Shown: in pieces, positions 7,776 to 16,758 of the stretch
How the letters are laid out: each line of letters starts with the position of its first letter
Numbering within the stretch: position 1 is the first letter of the stretch
From: UBA1794 sp050946375
Lineage (GTDB): Bacteria; Bacteroidota; Bacteroidia; Bacteroidales; Bacteroidaceae
Assembly: GCA_050946375.1 (NCBI GenBank)
Contig: JBMNUT010000014.1
Location: 17,092-81,091, forward strand
Length of the DNA: 64,000 nucleotides
Direction of reading: 5' to 3'
The notes under the pieces: model-generated
The model's database searches: none
What the model saw: the letters and a program-made list of their open reading frames with translations, nothing else
Told to the model about the DNA's origin: nothing
Translations under genes and position numbers: made by a program

Positions 7776-9410
7776 ATGAAAAAATTGCTGTGGGGCGTGC
7801 TGTTTGCCTATGGTGCGTGGTGCGTTTCGCCCGCCTGTCTGCAGTCTGCCCCCTTGTCAAACGATTCGATTTACCGGGCCATCGACGAGCCGATCGATGC
7901 CCATTTTCCCGATACCCTCGTGTGGATTCCCGACAGCCTTGCCGCCGATTCGGTTTTGCCCGGGGACTTTTCCGAAAAAGATGAGGCACTTTCCGACGAA
8001 AGTGCCGGGGCTTTTTCCGAAGACTCCGGGGCGGACGGGCCGGACTCCTGCATCAATCTGTCCCTTTGCATGAAGGAACTGCTGGCAAGCCCCTTCCTGA
8101 TGACCAGCGACGTGGGCGTCGCGGTCTACGACCTGACGGCCGACAGCATGCTCTATGCCTACCATTCCGGCAAGTTGTACCGGCCGGCTTCCGTGCAGAA
8201 GCTCTTCACGGCCGTCACGGCGCTCGACCTTTTGGGGGCGGACCATGCGGTGCAGACGCTGGTGATGGCCGACAGTGTGCAGGAGGACAGCGTGCTGACG
8301 GGCAATCTCTACCTGGTCGGCGGGTTTGATTCGGAGTTTTCCGAGTCGGACATGGAGCTACTGGTGGAGCAAATCAAGGAACTCGGCATCCGCCGCATAG
8401 CCGGAAAAGTCTATGCCGACGTAAGCATGAAGGACTCGGTGCCCTACAATCCCGGCTGGAGCTGGGACGATGCCTATTACTACTACCAGCCCGAGCTGAC
8501 ACCGCTTATATACCATAAGAATTACCTCACCCTGCGCCTGACTCCTTCCACCTCGCGGCGTCGTTCGCGGATTAGCGTCAATCCGCCTACGGAACTGTAC
8601 AAGTTTGTGAACCGCACCGGCGGTTCGGGTGCTTTCCGGCTGTACCGCAACCTGTCGACGGGCAGCAATGAGATTATTATCCAGGGCCGTGTCCGCCGCA
8701 AGTGTACGGAGTACATCACCGTGCCCCGTCCCTATGAACTGTTTGCCGACGTGTTCCTTTCGCGTCTGGCTGCCGCCGGCATCCAGACGGGCGGCTACGG
8801 CGGTCGCTCCTGTACGCCCCTTTCGGCCGATACGCTCGTCGGGGTGGTGCGCGCCCTGCAGCCCATTTTGCGCCGGGCCTTGAACAACAGCGACAACCTC
8901 TCGGCCGAATCGCTCTTTTTCCAGGCCGCTTACTGTCGTGCCAATGCCGGGAAAGCGCGCGAAGACTACGTCCCCTGTACGGCAGCCGACGGGGCTTCGG
9001 CCGTGCGCGCCCTGCTTTCGGACATCGGCATGGATGCTTCGGAGTATGGCATCAGCGACGGTTGCGGGCTTTCGCCCTATAATCGCACCTCGGCCGATGC
9101 GGTGGTTACCGTTTTGCGCTATGCCGCTTCCCGGCCGGAGCTGTTCTATCCTATTTATAATGCCCTCTCCGTGGCCGGAAACGACGGCACTCTGCGCCGC
9201 CGCATGAAGGGGACGCCCGCCGAGGGCAATGTGCGCGGGAAGACGGGCAGCATGAGCGGCGTCAGCACGCTGGCGGGCTATCTTACGGCCCCCGACGGTC
9301 ATCTCATCGCTTTCGCCATTCTCAACCAGAACGCCCGGCGCTCCGCGCAGGCGCGCAAGTTCCAGGACCGGATTTGTGAGCTGCTTTGCAGTTATCGCGC
9401 AAGCGAATAA
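7776..9410 (+). CDS. dacB: D-alanyl-D-alanine carboxypeptidase/endopeptidase PBP4, with acidic repeat insert
   Basis: 544 residues from the ATG at 7776; longer upstream starts run through the nadB region and are not credible. An N-terminal signal peptide (MKKLLWGVLFAYGAWCVSPA) sends it to the periplasm, where class C low-molecular-weight PBPs trim or cleave peptidoglycan cross-links. The penicilloyl-serine triad is intact: SVQK at 139-142 (catalytic S139, general base K142), SDN at 372-374 and KTG at 489-491. Between the signal peptide and the catalytic domain, residues about 64-82 (FSEKDEALSDESAGAFSED) come from palindrome modules and form an acidic, probably disordered linker. The stop is followed by another array. 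Confidence 0.93.
   Translation: MKKLLWGVLFAYGAWCVSPACLQSAPLSNDSIYRAIDEPIDAHFPDTLVWIPDSLAADSVLPGDFSEKDEALSDESAGAFSEDSGADGPDSCINLSLCMKELLASPFLMTSDVGVAVYDLTADSMLYAYHSGKLYRPASVQKLFTAVTALDLLGADHAVQTLVMADSVQEDSVLTGNLYLVGGFDSEFSESDMELLVEQIKELGIRRIAGKVYADVSMKDSVPYNPGWSWDDAYYYYQPELTPLIYHKNYLTLRLTPSTSRRRSRISVNPPTELYKFVNRTGGSGAFRLYRNLSTGSNEIIIQGRVRRKCTEYITVPRPYELFADVFLSRLAAAGIQTGGYGGRSCTPLSADTLVGVVRALQPILRRALNNSDNLSAESLFFQAAYCRANAGKAREDYVPCTAADGASAVRALLSDIGMDASEYGISDGCGLSPYNRTSADAVVTVLRYAASRPELFYPIYNALSVAGNDGTLRRRMKGTPAEGNVRGKTGSMSGVSTLAGYLTAPDGHLIAFAILNQNARRSAQARKFQDRICELLCSYRASE
7961..8027. repeat. Modular palindrome array (site 3), inside PBP4 CDS
   Basis: Two to three modules at 22-bp spacing (AAAAG G at 7980 and 8002), translated in frame as an acidic Ser/Glu/Asp-rich segment just after the signal peptide region. 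Confidence 0.75.
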
Positions 9411-9431
9411 GGGAAAAATCCCTTTATGGGA

Positions 9432-9541
9432 TGGAAAAAAGCGGCGACACTTTGGGCGGAAAGTGTCGCCGCTTTCGGGAAAAAGGCGAGGCACTTCTGA
9501 GGAAAAATGTCGTGTCTTTTTTCAAGAAAAGGGCCTCTTCC
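9432..9541. repeat. Modular palindrome array (site 4), intergenic, five modules
   Basis: The longest array, between the PBP4 gene and hflX. Module starts lie at about 9441, 9463, 9485, 9509 and 9531. Cores 1 and 2 (cggcgaca and tgtcgccg) are exact reverse complements, so the first two modules together form a perfect stem of at least 12 bp. Confidence 0.85.
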
Positions 9542-9564
9542 GGCAAGGAATGCGGCGAAAAACG

Positions 9565-9572
9565 TATATTTG
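9565..9572 (+). promoter_or_regulatory. -7 element of hflX
   Basis: TATATTTG, 28 bp upstream of the hflX ATG; the -33 box is weak. Confidence 0.5.
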
Positions 9573-9600
9573 CACCTGTTCAAGAACGAAAAAACAGTAG

Positions 9601-10911
9601 ATGAAAGATTTCATACTCTCGGAAGCACAGCAAGAAACCGCCGTGCTGGTGGGGCTTATCACGCAAATGCAGGACGAGCGCAAGACGCAGGAATACCTCG
9701 ACGAGCTGGCCTTTCTGGCCGAGACTGCCGGGGCGCAAGTCGTGGAGCGCTTCACCCAGCGGCTCGAACAGCCCAACTCCGTTACCTATGTGGGCAAGGG
9801 AAAACTCGAAGAACTGCGCAGCTATGTGGAGGAACACGAAGTGGGAATGGCCATCTTCGACGATGAACTCTCGGCCAAGCAGATACGCGTCATCGAAGGG
9901 GCGCTGAAGATCAAGATACTCGACCGTACCTCTTTAATATTGGACATCTTCGCCATGCGCGCACGCACGGCGCACGCCAAAGTTCAGGTAGAGCTTGCGC
10001 AGTATAAGTACATGCTGCCTCGCCTGACGCGCCTGTGGACACACCTGGAGCGGCAAGGCGGTGGCTCGGGCAGCGGCAAGGGCGGCTCGGTAGGCCTGCG
10101 TGGTCCGGGTGAAACGCAGCTTGAAATGGACCGGCGTATCATATTGAACCGCATGGCGCTGCTCAAGTCGCAGCTGGCGGATATAGACCGCCAGAAAGCC
10201 ACGCAGCGTAAAAACCGGGGGCGCCTCATACGGGTTGCCCTCGTGGGCTACACCAATGTCGGAAAGTCTACGCTGATGAACCTGCTGGCCAAGAGTGAAG
10301 TTTTTGCGGAGAACAAACTTTTCGCCACGCTGGACACCACGGTGCGGAAAGTGACCATCGCCAATCTGCCTTTCCTGCTGAGCGATACGGTAGGGTTCAT
10401 ACGCAAATTGCCGACTGACCTGGTGGAATCGTTCAAATCGACGCTCGACGAGGTGAGAGAGGCAGACCTTTTGGTGCATGTCGTCGATATTTCTCATCCG
10501 AACTTCGAGGAGCAAATCGAAATAGTCAACCGCACGTTGGCCGACATAGGCGGCGGAGAGAAACCGCAGCTGGTGGTTTTCAACAAAATCGATGCTTATA
10601 CGTGCAAAACCAAGGACCCCGACGATTTGACTCCCGCAACGAAAGAAAACATAACCCTTGAGGAACTCATGCAAACCTGGCCCGCCAAGATGAGCGACCG
10701 GCAGTGCATCTTCATCTCGGCTCGTACGCGCCAGAATATCGACGGGCTGAAACAAGCGCTTTATACCCGCGTTAAGGAACTGCACGTGCAGCGGTTCCCG
10801 TACAACGACTTCCTCTATCCGACCGAAGAGGAGGTGGCGCAGATGTGTGCCGATGAGGCTTTGGACGAAGCGGCCCCGAACAATTCCCCGAAAGATGATG
10901 ACACCCTTTGA
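9601..10911 (+). CDS. hflX: GTPase HflX
   Basis: 436-residue ribosome-associated GTPase. In HflX proteins the N-terminal domain contacts the ribosome, and the factor splits stalled or stress-damaged 70S ribosomes. The glycine-rich linker GGGSGSGKGGSVGLRGPG near 155, followed by ETQLE, is diagnostic for HflX. The G1 motif is GYTNVGKST near 217, G3 is DTVGF near 262 and G4 is NKID near 338. Length is typical of the family. Its last 17 bp overlap the start of the next gene, which points to co-transcription and translational coupling. Confidence 0.95.
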   Translation: MKDFILSEAQQETAVLVGLITQMQDERKTQEYLDELAFLAETAGAQVVERFTQRLEQPNSVTYVGKGKLEELRSYVEEHEVGMAIFDDELSAKQIRVIEGALKIKILDRTSLILDIFAMRARTAHAKVQVELAQYKYMLPRLTRLWTHLERQGGGSGSGKGGSVGLRGPGETQLEMDRRIILNRMALLKSQLADIDRQKATQRKNRGRLIRVALVGYTNVGKSTLMNLLAKSEVFAENKLFATLDTTVRKVTIANLPFLLSDTVGFIRKLPTDLVESFKSTLDEVREADLLVHVVDISHPNFEEQIEIVNRTLADIGGGEKPQLVVFNKIDAYTCKTKDPDDLTPATKENITLEELMQTWPAKMSDRQCIFISARTRQNIDGLKQALYTRVKELHVQRFPYNDFLYPTEEEVAQMCADEALDEAAPNNSPKDDDTL

Positions 10912-12895
10912 TTACCGCCTGCTCTCTGCCGAAGAAATTGCGGAACTGGAGCGGAAAAGATGTACCGCCGATGACTGGAACCGGGTGCTTGTGGCCCGGG
11001 AGTTCAGCACGGCGACCGTAGAAGACGCCCACTTCCATGGCGATATACGCCTGGGCGTTTTCCGAAAGCAGCACGAATATCCCTGCGGGATGCGCCGCCC
11101 TTCGGGCGTTTACCGGGCCACGTTGCTCAATACGGCAGTGGGCGACGACTGCCGCGTAGCCGATATTGCGGATTTCATAGGCAATTACGACATCGGGCGC
11201 GGCTGCCTGGTGGAGCATGTGGAGCAACTCTATACCGAAGGCCCCACGTCGTTCGGCAACGGCATCCGCGTGGCGGTCCTGAAAGAGGATGGCGGACGGG
11301 AAGTGACCCTGCATGAAGAACTGACGGCACAGGCCGCTTATCTCCAATGCTGCTACCGCCACGATGCGGAAGTGCAGGCCGCTCTGGAGAAACTGGCTGC
11401 CGACGTCGTGAAAAAGCATACCTCCAATCGGGGAAGCCTGGGCGCCGACGTGCGCATCACGCACTGCGGCCGCATCCGCAACGTGCGCTTTTCCGACGGA
11501 AGCCGGGCCGACGGCGCGGAAGTGCTGGCGGACGGCACGCTGGCAGGCTCGCAAGATGCGCCCGCTTGCGTAGGTCGTGGCGTATCGGCCGAAGGCTTTG
11601 TGCTGTTGCGCGGGGCGAAATTGGAAAGCGGGGCCCAGATTACCCGCTGTCTTGTGGGCGAATGCTCCGTGGTGGCGCATGGATTCCGCGCTACCGACTG
11701 CCTTTTCTTTGCAAACTGCCAGCTTGAGAACGGAGAGGCTTGCGCTTTTTTTGCAGGGCCTTTCACTGTGAGCCATCACAAGAGCACCCTTTTGATAGGG
11801 GGCATGGCCTCTTTCCTGAATGCGGGCTCCGGTACGAATCAGAGCAACCACGCTTACAAATTAGGGCCGGTGCACTACGGAATACTGGAGCGGGGATGCC
11901 GCACCGGCAGCAACTCTTATCTGCTTTGGCCTTCGCGAATCGGAATGTTCAGCACGCTCATTGGCGAAATCAAGCTGCATCTCGACACGAGGAATCTGCC
12001 CTTTTCCTATATAATAGGTGAGGGCGGAAAGTGTTTCCTTGCCCCGGGCGCCACGTTGCGCAGCATCGGCACTTGGCGCGATGCGGAGAAGTGGCCTCGC
12101 CGCGACGGGCGGAAGGCGTTTTCCGTGCCCGCCGACGTAATCAATCCGGAAGTATTTTCCATCTATACTGCCACGCGTCTGGTGGCAGGCATCCATGTCT
12201 TGGAAGAAATACGCACGTCGCAGGGGCTCGATTGTGCCGAGTACACCTATCAGGGGGCTGTCATCCGTCGCTCCTCGCTGGAGCGTGGATTGCACCTTTA
12301 CAGCCTGGCGGCCAAGTACATCGTAGGCTACTTCTTCACGAGCGACAACCCGCTTTTCGCTCCGGAAAAGAGCTCGTTTGCCGGGAGTGCCGCCGGTTGG
12401 ACCGGTTTCGGCAAGCTCCTCGGGCAATTCTACTGGGTGGACGTCGCCGGAATGCAGACCACCGAGGCGGCTCTCGAAGAGATTCTTTCCCGTTTGCGCT
12501 GCGGGTCAGTTCCCGACATGCAGTCCCTTTCCGAAGCCTTCCGGGCCATCGACGCGCAGGCTGCCGAACTGTCCCGTCCTTCCCTCTCTTCGCTGCAGTC
12601 CGTCCTGACGGGCGAGCGCATCAATTCGGCGCAGGACTTCTTTAAAGCCCTGGAGGCATGGGCCGAAGCGGGCGAGGCCTTAATCGACGAAGTGCTGGCC
12701 GACGGCGAAAAGGAGTTTGCTCCGCTCATGCGAATCGCCTCGGGTATCGACTGCCGCAATACGGAAGATTTGGAAAAGGACTTTGCCGCCTCCGGAAGCA
12801 CCCCGGAACATTATCCCATCATGGCCGCCCTCCGGCAGAAGCGCAGCGAGATTCGTCGCAAGTCCACCGCATGCCAGAACCGTTGGCGCGAGTGA
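10895..12895 (+). CDS. DUF4954-type protein
   Basis: 666 residues from ATG at 10895 (MMTPFDYRLLSAEEIAELER), inside the 3' end of hflX; the longer open frame upstream is antiphase to hflX and rejected. No signal peptide or membrane segments. The N-terminal half has a periodic Gly/Ile/Val-rich sequence (e.g. HFHGDIRLGVF, NTAVGDDCRVADIADFIG) suggesting a left-handed beta-helix of the hexapeptide-transferase type. The C-terminal third looks helical. The sequence resembles Bacteroidetes DUF4954 proteins, whose function I do not know. A possible sugar-nucleotide or acyl-transfer role would be inference only. The stop is followed by a palindrome array with terminator form. Confidence 0.75.
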   Translation: MMTPFDYRLLSAEEIAELERKRCTADDWNRVLVAREFSTATVEDAHFHGDIRLGVFRKQHEYPCGMRRPSGVYRATLLNTAVGDDCRVADIADFIGNYDIGRGCLVEHVEQLYTEGPTSFGNGIRVAVLKEDGGREVTLHEELTAQAAYLQCCYRHDAEVQAALEKLAADVVKKHTSNRGSLGADVRITHCGRIRNVRFSDGSRADGAEVLADGTLAGSQDAPACVGRGVSAEGFVLLRGAKLESGAQITRCLVGECSVVAHGFRATDCLFFANCQLENGEACAFFAGPFTVSHHKSTLLIGGMASFLNAGSGTNQSNHAYKLGPVHYGILERGCRTGSNSYLLWPSRIGMFSTLIGEIKLHLDTRNLPFSYIIGEGGKCFLAPGATLRSIGTWRDAEKWPRRDGRKAFSVPADVINPEVFSIYTATRLVAGIHVLEEIRTSQGLDCAEYTYQGAVIRRSSLERGLHLYSLAAKYIVGYFFTSDNPLFAPEKSSFAGSAAGWTGFGKLLGQFYWVDVAGMQTTEAALEEILSRLRCGSVPDMQSLSEAFRAIDAQAAELSRPSLSSLQSVLTGERINSAQDFFKALEAWAEAGEALIDEVLADGEKEFAPLMRIASGIDCRNTEDLEKDFAASGSTPEHYPIMAALRQKRSEIRRKSTACQNRWRE

Positions 12896-12921
12896 TTCCG
12901 CTTTTTAGCACTTGAACATTC

Positions 12922-13012
12922 AGGAAAAAGCCTTGCATCTTCCGACGAAAAGATGCAAGGCTTTTTTCGTAAAGTGCCGCAACTTTTTCGATCCGGTGCT
13001 GCAACTACCGGC
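12922..13012. repeat. Modular palindrome array (site 5), intergenic; first pair is also a terminator-like hairpin
   Basis: Three to four modules with 22-bp spacing (G at 12930, 12952, 12974). Cores 1 and 2 (ccttgcat, atgcaagg) are exact reverse complements. They form a 17-bp stem ending in six T, which could terminate the DUF4954 transcript. Confidence 0.85.
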
Positions 13013-13043
13013 ACGCGCGCCCGTACAAAATAAAGTAAAGATA

Positions 13044-13074
13044 TTGGGGCTTTCTGAGAAAATGATTACTTTTG
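13044..13074 (+). promoter_or_regulatory. Promoter of the fumarase gene
   Basis: TTG at 13044-13046, 20 bp spacer, TACTTTTG at 13067-13074; leader of about 95 nt before the ATG. Confidence 0.65.
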
Positions 13075-13172
13075 CAGAGGTTATCCGCAGGCCTTCGAAG
13101 CCTTCAGAGCGGGCTTTGTGCGGTAATCGACTTCCGGAAAAAGACAATCACGCAATAAGAATACAAAAAACT

Positions 13173-14807
13173 ATGGCAACACCTCCGTTTAAGTACCAGA
13201 AGCCTTTCGAACTCGGAAAGGATGAAACTGAATATTATTTGCTCACAAAGGACTACGTGTCCGTAGGAGATTTCGAGGGGACGCCCGTCCTCAAAGTACA
13301 GGCCGAAGGCCTCACGGCTATGGCCAATGCTGCTTTCCGCGATGTCTCTTTCCTTTTGCGCCGTTCCCACAACGAACAAGTCGCAAAGATACTCACCGAT
13401 CCGGAAGCCAGCGAGAACGATAAATACGTAGCCCTTACCTTCCTGCGCAATGCAGAGGTGGCTTGCAAGGGGAAACTTCCCCTTTGCCAGGATACCGGCA
13501 CCGCAATCGTACACGGCGAGAAGGGCCAGCAGGTCTGGACGGTAGGCAACTGCTGCGACGAGGAAGCACTCTCGCTCGGCGTCTACAAGACCTATACGGA
13601 AGAGAACTTGCGCTATTCGCAAAACGCCCCCCTGGATATGTACAACGAGGTAAACACCCGTTGCAATCTGCCTGCCCAAATCGACATAGAGGCTACGGAA
13701 GGCATGGAATACCGCTTCCTTTGCATCACGAAGGGCGGCGGTTCGGCCAATAAAACTTACCTTTATCAGGAAACCAAGGCCCTTTTGAATCCGGAGACTC
13801 TCGTTCCTTTCCTCGTGTCGAAGATCAAAACGCTGGGAACGGCAGCTTGTCCGCCTTATCACATAGCGATTGTCATCGGCGGCACGTCGGCCGAGAAGAA
13901 TTTGCTTACCGTAAAGCTGGCTTCCGCCCGCTATTACGACAGTTTGCCTACCACCGGCAACGAATACGGCCGTGCTTTCCGCGACGTAGAACTGGAGAAA
14001 CAAGTATTGGAAGAGGCACAGAAGATAGGCCTCGGCGCACAGTTCGGCGGCAAGTATCTGGCCCACGACGTGCGTATCATCCGTCTTCCGCGCCACGGCG
14101 CAAGCTGTCCCGTAGGATTGGGCGTAAGTTGCTCGGCCGACCGCAATATCAAATGTAAAATCAACAAGGACGGTATCTGGATTGAGAAGCTCGATGACAA
14201 TCCCGGTTCCTTGATTCCGGAAGAATTGCGGCAAGCCGGCGAGGGAGATGCCGTACGCATTGACCTGAACCAGCCCATGTCGGAAGTGCTGAAGGAACTG
14301 AGCAAATATCCCGTAGCTACGCGTCTTTCGCTGAACGGCACGATTATCGTAGGGCGAGACATTGCCCATGCCAAGCTGAAGGAGCGCCTCGACCGGGGCG
14401 AAGACCTGCCGCAGTACATGAAAGACCATCCTATTTACTATGCCGGCCCTGCCAAAACTCCTGCAGGGATGCCGTGCGGTTCGATGGGACCCACTACGGC
14501 CGGCCGGATGGACCCGTATGTCGACCTCTTCCAGAGCCACGGAGGCAGCATGATCATGCTGGCCAAAGGCAACCGGAGCCAGGCCGTTACGGACGCTTGC
14601 CAGAAGCATGGCGGATTCTACCTCGGCTCAATTGGCGGTCCGGCCGCAATCTTGGCTCAAAACAACATCAAGAGCATTGAATGTGTGGAGTATCCCGAGT
14701 TGGGTATGGAAGCCATTTGGAAGATTGAGGTGCAAGACTTCCCGGCATTTATCCTGGTAGACGACAAAGGAAACGACTTCTTCAAGCAGCTGAAGCCCCG
14801 CTGCTAA
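13173..14807 (+). CDS. fumA: Class I fumarate hydratase (4Fe-4S)
   Basis: 544-residue iron-sulfur fumarase that interconverts fumarate and malate; in Bacteroidales it works in the reductive branch leading to succinate and propionate. The start is the ATG at 13173 (MATPPFKYQKPFEL), which follows a good promoter; the longer open frame upstream crosses the repeat array. The N-terminal domain has KLPLCQDTGTA near 105, GGGSANKTYL near 190 and PPYHIAIVIGGTSAEKN near 225. The cluster cysteines sit in LCQDTG, SCPVGLGVSC and near AGMPCGSMGPTTAGRMDPY. The C-terminal beta domain (about 395-544) is complete. A strong hairpin terminator follows. Confidence 0.95.
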   Translation: MATPPFKYQKPFELGKDETEYYLLTKDYVSVGDFEGTPVLKVQAEGLTAMANAAFRDVSFLLRRSHNEQVAKILTDPEASENDKYVALTFLRNAEVACKGKLPLCQDTGTAIVHGEKGQQVWTVGNCCDEEALSLGVYKTYTEENLRYSQNAPLDMYNEVNTRCNLPAQIDIEATEGMEYRFLCITKGGGSANKTYLYQETKALLNPETLVPFLVSKIKTLGTAACPPYHIAIVIGGTSAEKNLLTVKLASARYYDSLPTTGNEYGRAFRDVELEKQVLEEAQKIGLGAQFGGKYLAHDVRIIRLPRHGASCPVGLGVSCSADRNIKCKINKDGIWIEKLDDNPGSLIPEELRQAGEGDAVRIDLNQPMSEVLKELSKYPVATRLSLNGTIIVGRDIAHAKLKERLDRGEDLPQYMKDHPIYYAGPAKTPAGMPCGSMGPTTAGRMDPYVDLFQSHGGSMIMLAKGNRSQAVTDACQKHGGFYLGSIGGPAAILAQNNIKSIECVEYPELGMEAIWKIEVQDFPAFILVDDKGNDFFKQLKPRC

Positions 14808-14819
14808 ATGAAATAACGG

Positions 14820-14860
14820 GAAGCGCCTTTCTCCGCAAGGGGGAAGGCGCTTCTTTTTTT
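14820..14860 (+). terminator. Rho-independent terminator after fumarase
   Basis: Stem GAAGCGCCTT...AAGGCGCTTC around a short loop, followed by seven T. Confidence 0.85.
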
Positions 14861-14959
14861 GTGCCTGTATATATAAAAGGAAGAGCACCTCTTTTCCCGG
14901 CCCGGAGGGGAAGTTCGGGCGAAAGGCGGAAAGGCGGCAGGGGAGACGGGCGGCGTCGT

Positions 14960-15691
14960 TCAGACGAACAGCTCCTTCAGTACGTCATACGACTTCAGCT
15001 CCGGCAGCGAAGGGATGTGCAGTTTGTAGTAGCGGAGCAGCAGTTCCAGGCAACGGTTGCGCTGCTGGCGGGAAAGGGCGAAGAGGTGCATCGTGTCGTA
15101 GCTCATGCGCAGCATGAGTGCGAACTGGGTTGCTTCCTCCGGTTGCAGCACATCGGGGTGATAGGGGCGGGTTGCTACGAAAGCAGCCTCGCGCAGGTCG
15201 AAGAAAGCGCCGCGCGTATAGCTCTCCGTCAGGGGGCGGATGCCCAGAAACAGCGATAGCCGGAAGAGAAAGGCGATGTGGAAATTCGGAATCCCCCGCT
15301 CCGCCCGGTCGAGCCGGCGAAACGATTCGCGCAGGAAGGCAAAGAGCGGACGGTTTTCGCCCTCCTGTGCCAAGGCATAGTTGAGGAACTCGGCCAGAAA
15401 GAAAGCGATGCTGCCCCGTATCGGGTCGGATGGAATGCGGAAAAACGGCTCGGCCGTGTGCACTTCCTTTATATAGGAAAGCGGGCGCGATGCCTGGCGG
15501 TTGAGCGAAACTTCTACGAGAGCCAGCGGCTGGAGCAGGCGTGTTCCCGCCCGGTTGCGCCCGGCGCGGGTGCGCGGGTTGCGTGCCACGGCGTGCACCA
15601 TGCCCGCTTCTTCGGTGAAGAGGTGCACGATGAGCGACGATTCCTCGTGGCGTGTGGTCTGGAGTACGACGGCTTGTGTGGTCAGCAGCAT
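14960..15691 (-). CDS. recO: DNA repair protein RecO
   Basis: 243-residue recombination mediator that, with RecR and RecF, loads RecA onto SSB-coated single-stranded DNA. The N-terminal OB fold starts MLLTTQAVVLQTTRHEESSLIVHLFTEE, written here as one continuous strand-rich region, and includes RAGTRLLQPLALVEV near 47. The C-terminal helical domain follows, with FLAEFLNYALAQE near 98. As in other Bacteroidetes RecO proteins, the zinc-binding cysteines of the Deinococcus type are missing. It is transcribed away from the tRNA-Glu/rpsT block. A minus-strand TATCTTTG at 15797-15804 is a possible -7 box, placing array 6 in its leader. Confidence 0.9.
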   Translation of the reverse strand: MLLTTQAVVLQTTRHEESSLIVHLFTEEAGMVHAVARNPRTRAGRNRAGTRLLQPLALVEVSLNRQASRPLSYIKEVHTAEPFFRIPSDPIRGSIAFFLAEFLNYALAQEGENRPLFAFLRESFRRLDRAERGIPNFHIAFLFRLSLFLGIRPLTESYTRGAFFDLREAAFVATRPYHPDVLQPEEATQFALMLRMSYDTMHLFALSRQQRNRCLELLLRYYKLHIPSLPELKSYDVLKELFV

Positions 15692-15710
15692 GGCTTCAGG
15701 ATTGCATGTG

Positions 15711-15792
15711 GCGGTACTTTTCGGGAAAAGTGGCGCCGCTTTTCGCGGAGAGTGGCCGCACTTTTTTCAAAAAGCGCAGGCGCTTTTTCCGG
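15711..15792. repeat. Modular palindrome array (site 6), divergent intergenic
   Basis: Four modules between recO and tRNA-Glu, upstream of both transcripts, so it cannot be a terminator for a flanking gene. Cores include tggcgccg and tggccgca. Confidence 0.8.
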
Positions 15793-15874
15793 CATGCAAA
15801 GATAGAAAAACTGCTTAGTTTGGCAGTCTTGACGGAGAAAAACTATGTTTTTGATAAAAAAAGAGGGGCAAATG

Positions 15875-15905
15875 TTTGGTAGATGAAGAAAAAGCCCTAC
15901 CTTTG
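15875..15905 (+). promoter_or_regulatory. Promoter of tRNA-Glu
   Basis: TTTG at 15875-15878, 19 bp spacer, TACCTTTG at 15898-15905, 20 bp before the tRNA 5' end. Confidence 0.75.
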
Positions 15906-15925
15906 CAGCCACAAAACAAAAAGAT

Positions 15926-15997
15926 GGCCAGTTCGTCTATCGGTTAGGACGCAAGATTTTCATTCTTGAAAGGGGGGTTCGATTCCCCCACCGGCTA
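15926..15997 (+). tRNA. tRNA-Glu (anticodon TTC)
   Basis: A 72-nt cloverleaf. The anticodon stem is CAAGA/TCTTG around loop TTTTCAT, giving anticodon TTC. The T arm is GGGGG/CCCCC with loop TTCGATT. The acceptor arm GGCCAGT pairs with ACCGGCT plus discriminator A; pair 1-72 is the G-U common in tRNA-Glu, while position 5-68 is an A-C mismatch. CCA is not encoded. It directly precedes rpsT, an arrangement familiar in Bacteroides. Confidence 0.95.
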
Positions 15998-16040
15998 CGA
16001 AATTAAAAGAAAAGAGTAAACGAAATAAAGATTAGTCGAG

Positions 16041-16295
16041 ATGGCAAATCATAAATCATCCTTGAAAAGAATCCGCCAGACTGCAGCCCGCAGATTGCGC
16101 AACCGGTACTATGCAAAGACTATGCGTAATGCCGTACGTAAATTGCGTGCTACAAGCAACAAAGAGGAGGCTGTAGTGCTTCTGCCGAAGGTTACGAAAA
16201 TGCTGGATAAACTGGCAAAGAAGAACGTAATCCATAAGAACAAAGCAGCTAACTTGAAGTCGAAACTGGCTATTCACGTAAACAAGATTGCGTAA
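16041..16295 (+). CDS. rpsT: 30S ribosomal protein S20
   Basis: 84-residue basic protein (MANHKSSLKRIRQTAARRLRNR) that binds 16S rRNA early in 30S assembly. It has the family's three-helix character, rich in Lys and Arg throughout, and normal length. It lies 43 bp after tRNA-Glu and is probably read from the same promoter. A clear terminator follows about 70 bp downstream. In Bacteroides rpsT is usually followed by gyrB; here a secreted protein gene intervenes. Confidence 0.97.
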   Translation: MANHKSSLKRIRQTAARRLRNRYYAKTMRNAVRKLRATSNKEEAVVLLPKVTKMLDKLAKKNVIHKNKAANLKSKLAIHVNKIA

Positions 16296-16366
16296 GTAAT
16301 TAGCTTGAATAGACAAAAGGCGCGGTGAGCGCGTCTTTCTCTTAGGTATTATAACAGATATATAGG

Positions 16367-16400
16367 AAGCCGTACCACACAACATGGTACGGCTTTTTTT
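16367..16400 (+). terminator. Terminator after rpsT
   Basis: Stem AAGCCGTACCA/TGGTACGGCTT with a 7-nt loop and a T run to 16400. Confidence 0.9.
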
Positions 16401-16649
16401 GTGTTCGCTGCGGTGCTTGGCCCGATGGTGTCTGCCGCTTCCGGAGAAAAGCGGATGGGGTATGTACAAATTTATCGATTCTGTCTTTCCGGCGATGAGG
16501 CACATGAGGCAAACCGGCGGGCTGAACGGTTTGCGATTCGTCGCTTCAGAAAAAGAGAATCCCCTCCTTATTTGCTGAAAAAGTGTGAGAAAAGGCAGGC
16601 GAATGCTTAATAAATTCGTCGTTTCCTCTGCTATTTCCGAAAGATGTAC

Positions 16650-16657
16650 TACCTTTG
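16650..16657 (+). promoter_or_regulatory. -7 element of the PCMD protein gene
   Basis: TACCTTTG, about 100 bp upstream of the ATG, giving a long AT-rich leader; the -33 box is weak. Confidence 0.5.
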
Positions 16658-16758
16658 CCTGGCAATTGCGGAATGGGTAAAAACAAAACCTTTGTACATA
16701 TTTCCTCTTTTCCCCTTGGTCACTATTGTCAAACTCAAGATAAAAATCAGACACACAA

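Larger units (their letters stand above)
16296..16758. other. Intergenic region rpsT to PCMD protein gene
   Basis: 463 bp. It contains the rpsT terminator and a promoter for the next gene, described separately. Short open frames here have no recognisable features. Nothing else is seen. Confidence 0.6.

Noticed and set aside
9432..9541. CRISPR-like look of regularly spaced short repeats
   Set aside because: The constant part is split into AAAAG and CTTTT around an 8-nt core, the period is 22 bp, and arrays have two to five units. CRISPR repeats and spacers are each about 25-40 bp. No cas genes are present.
16384..16610. Small open frames between rpsT and the PCMD gene
   Set aside because: They begin in the terminator hairpin and show no conserved pattern or upstream signals.
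15926..16758. Integrated element at tRNA-Glu
   Set aside because: No integrase and no duplicated tRNA 3' end are seen in the following sequence.
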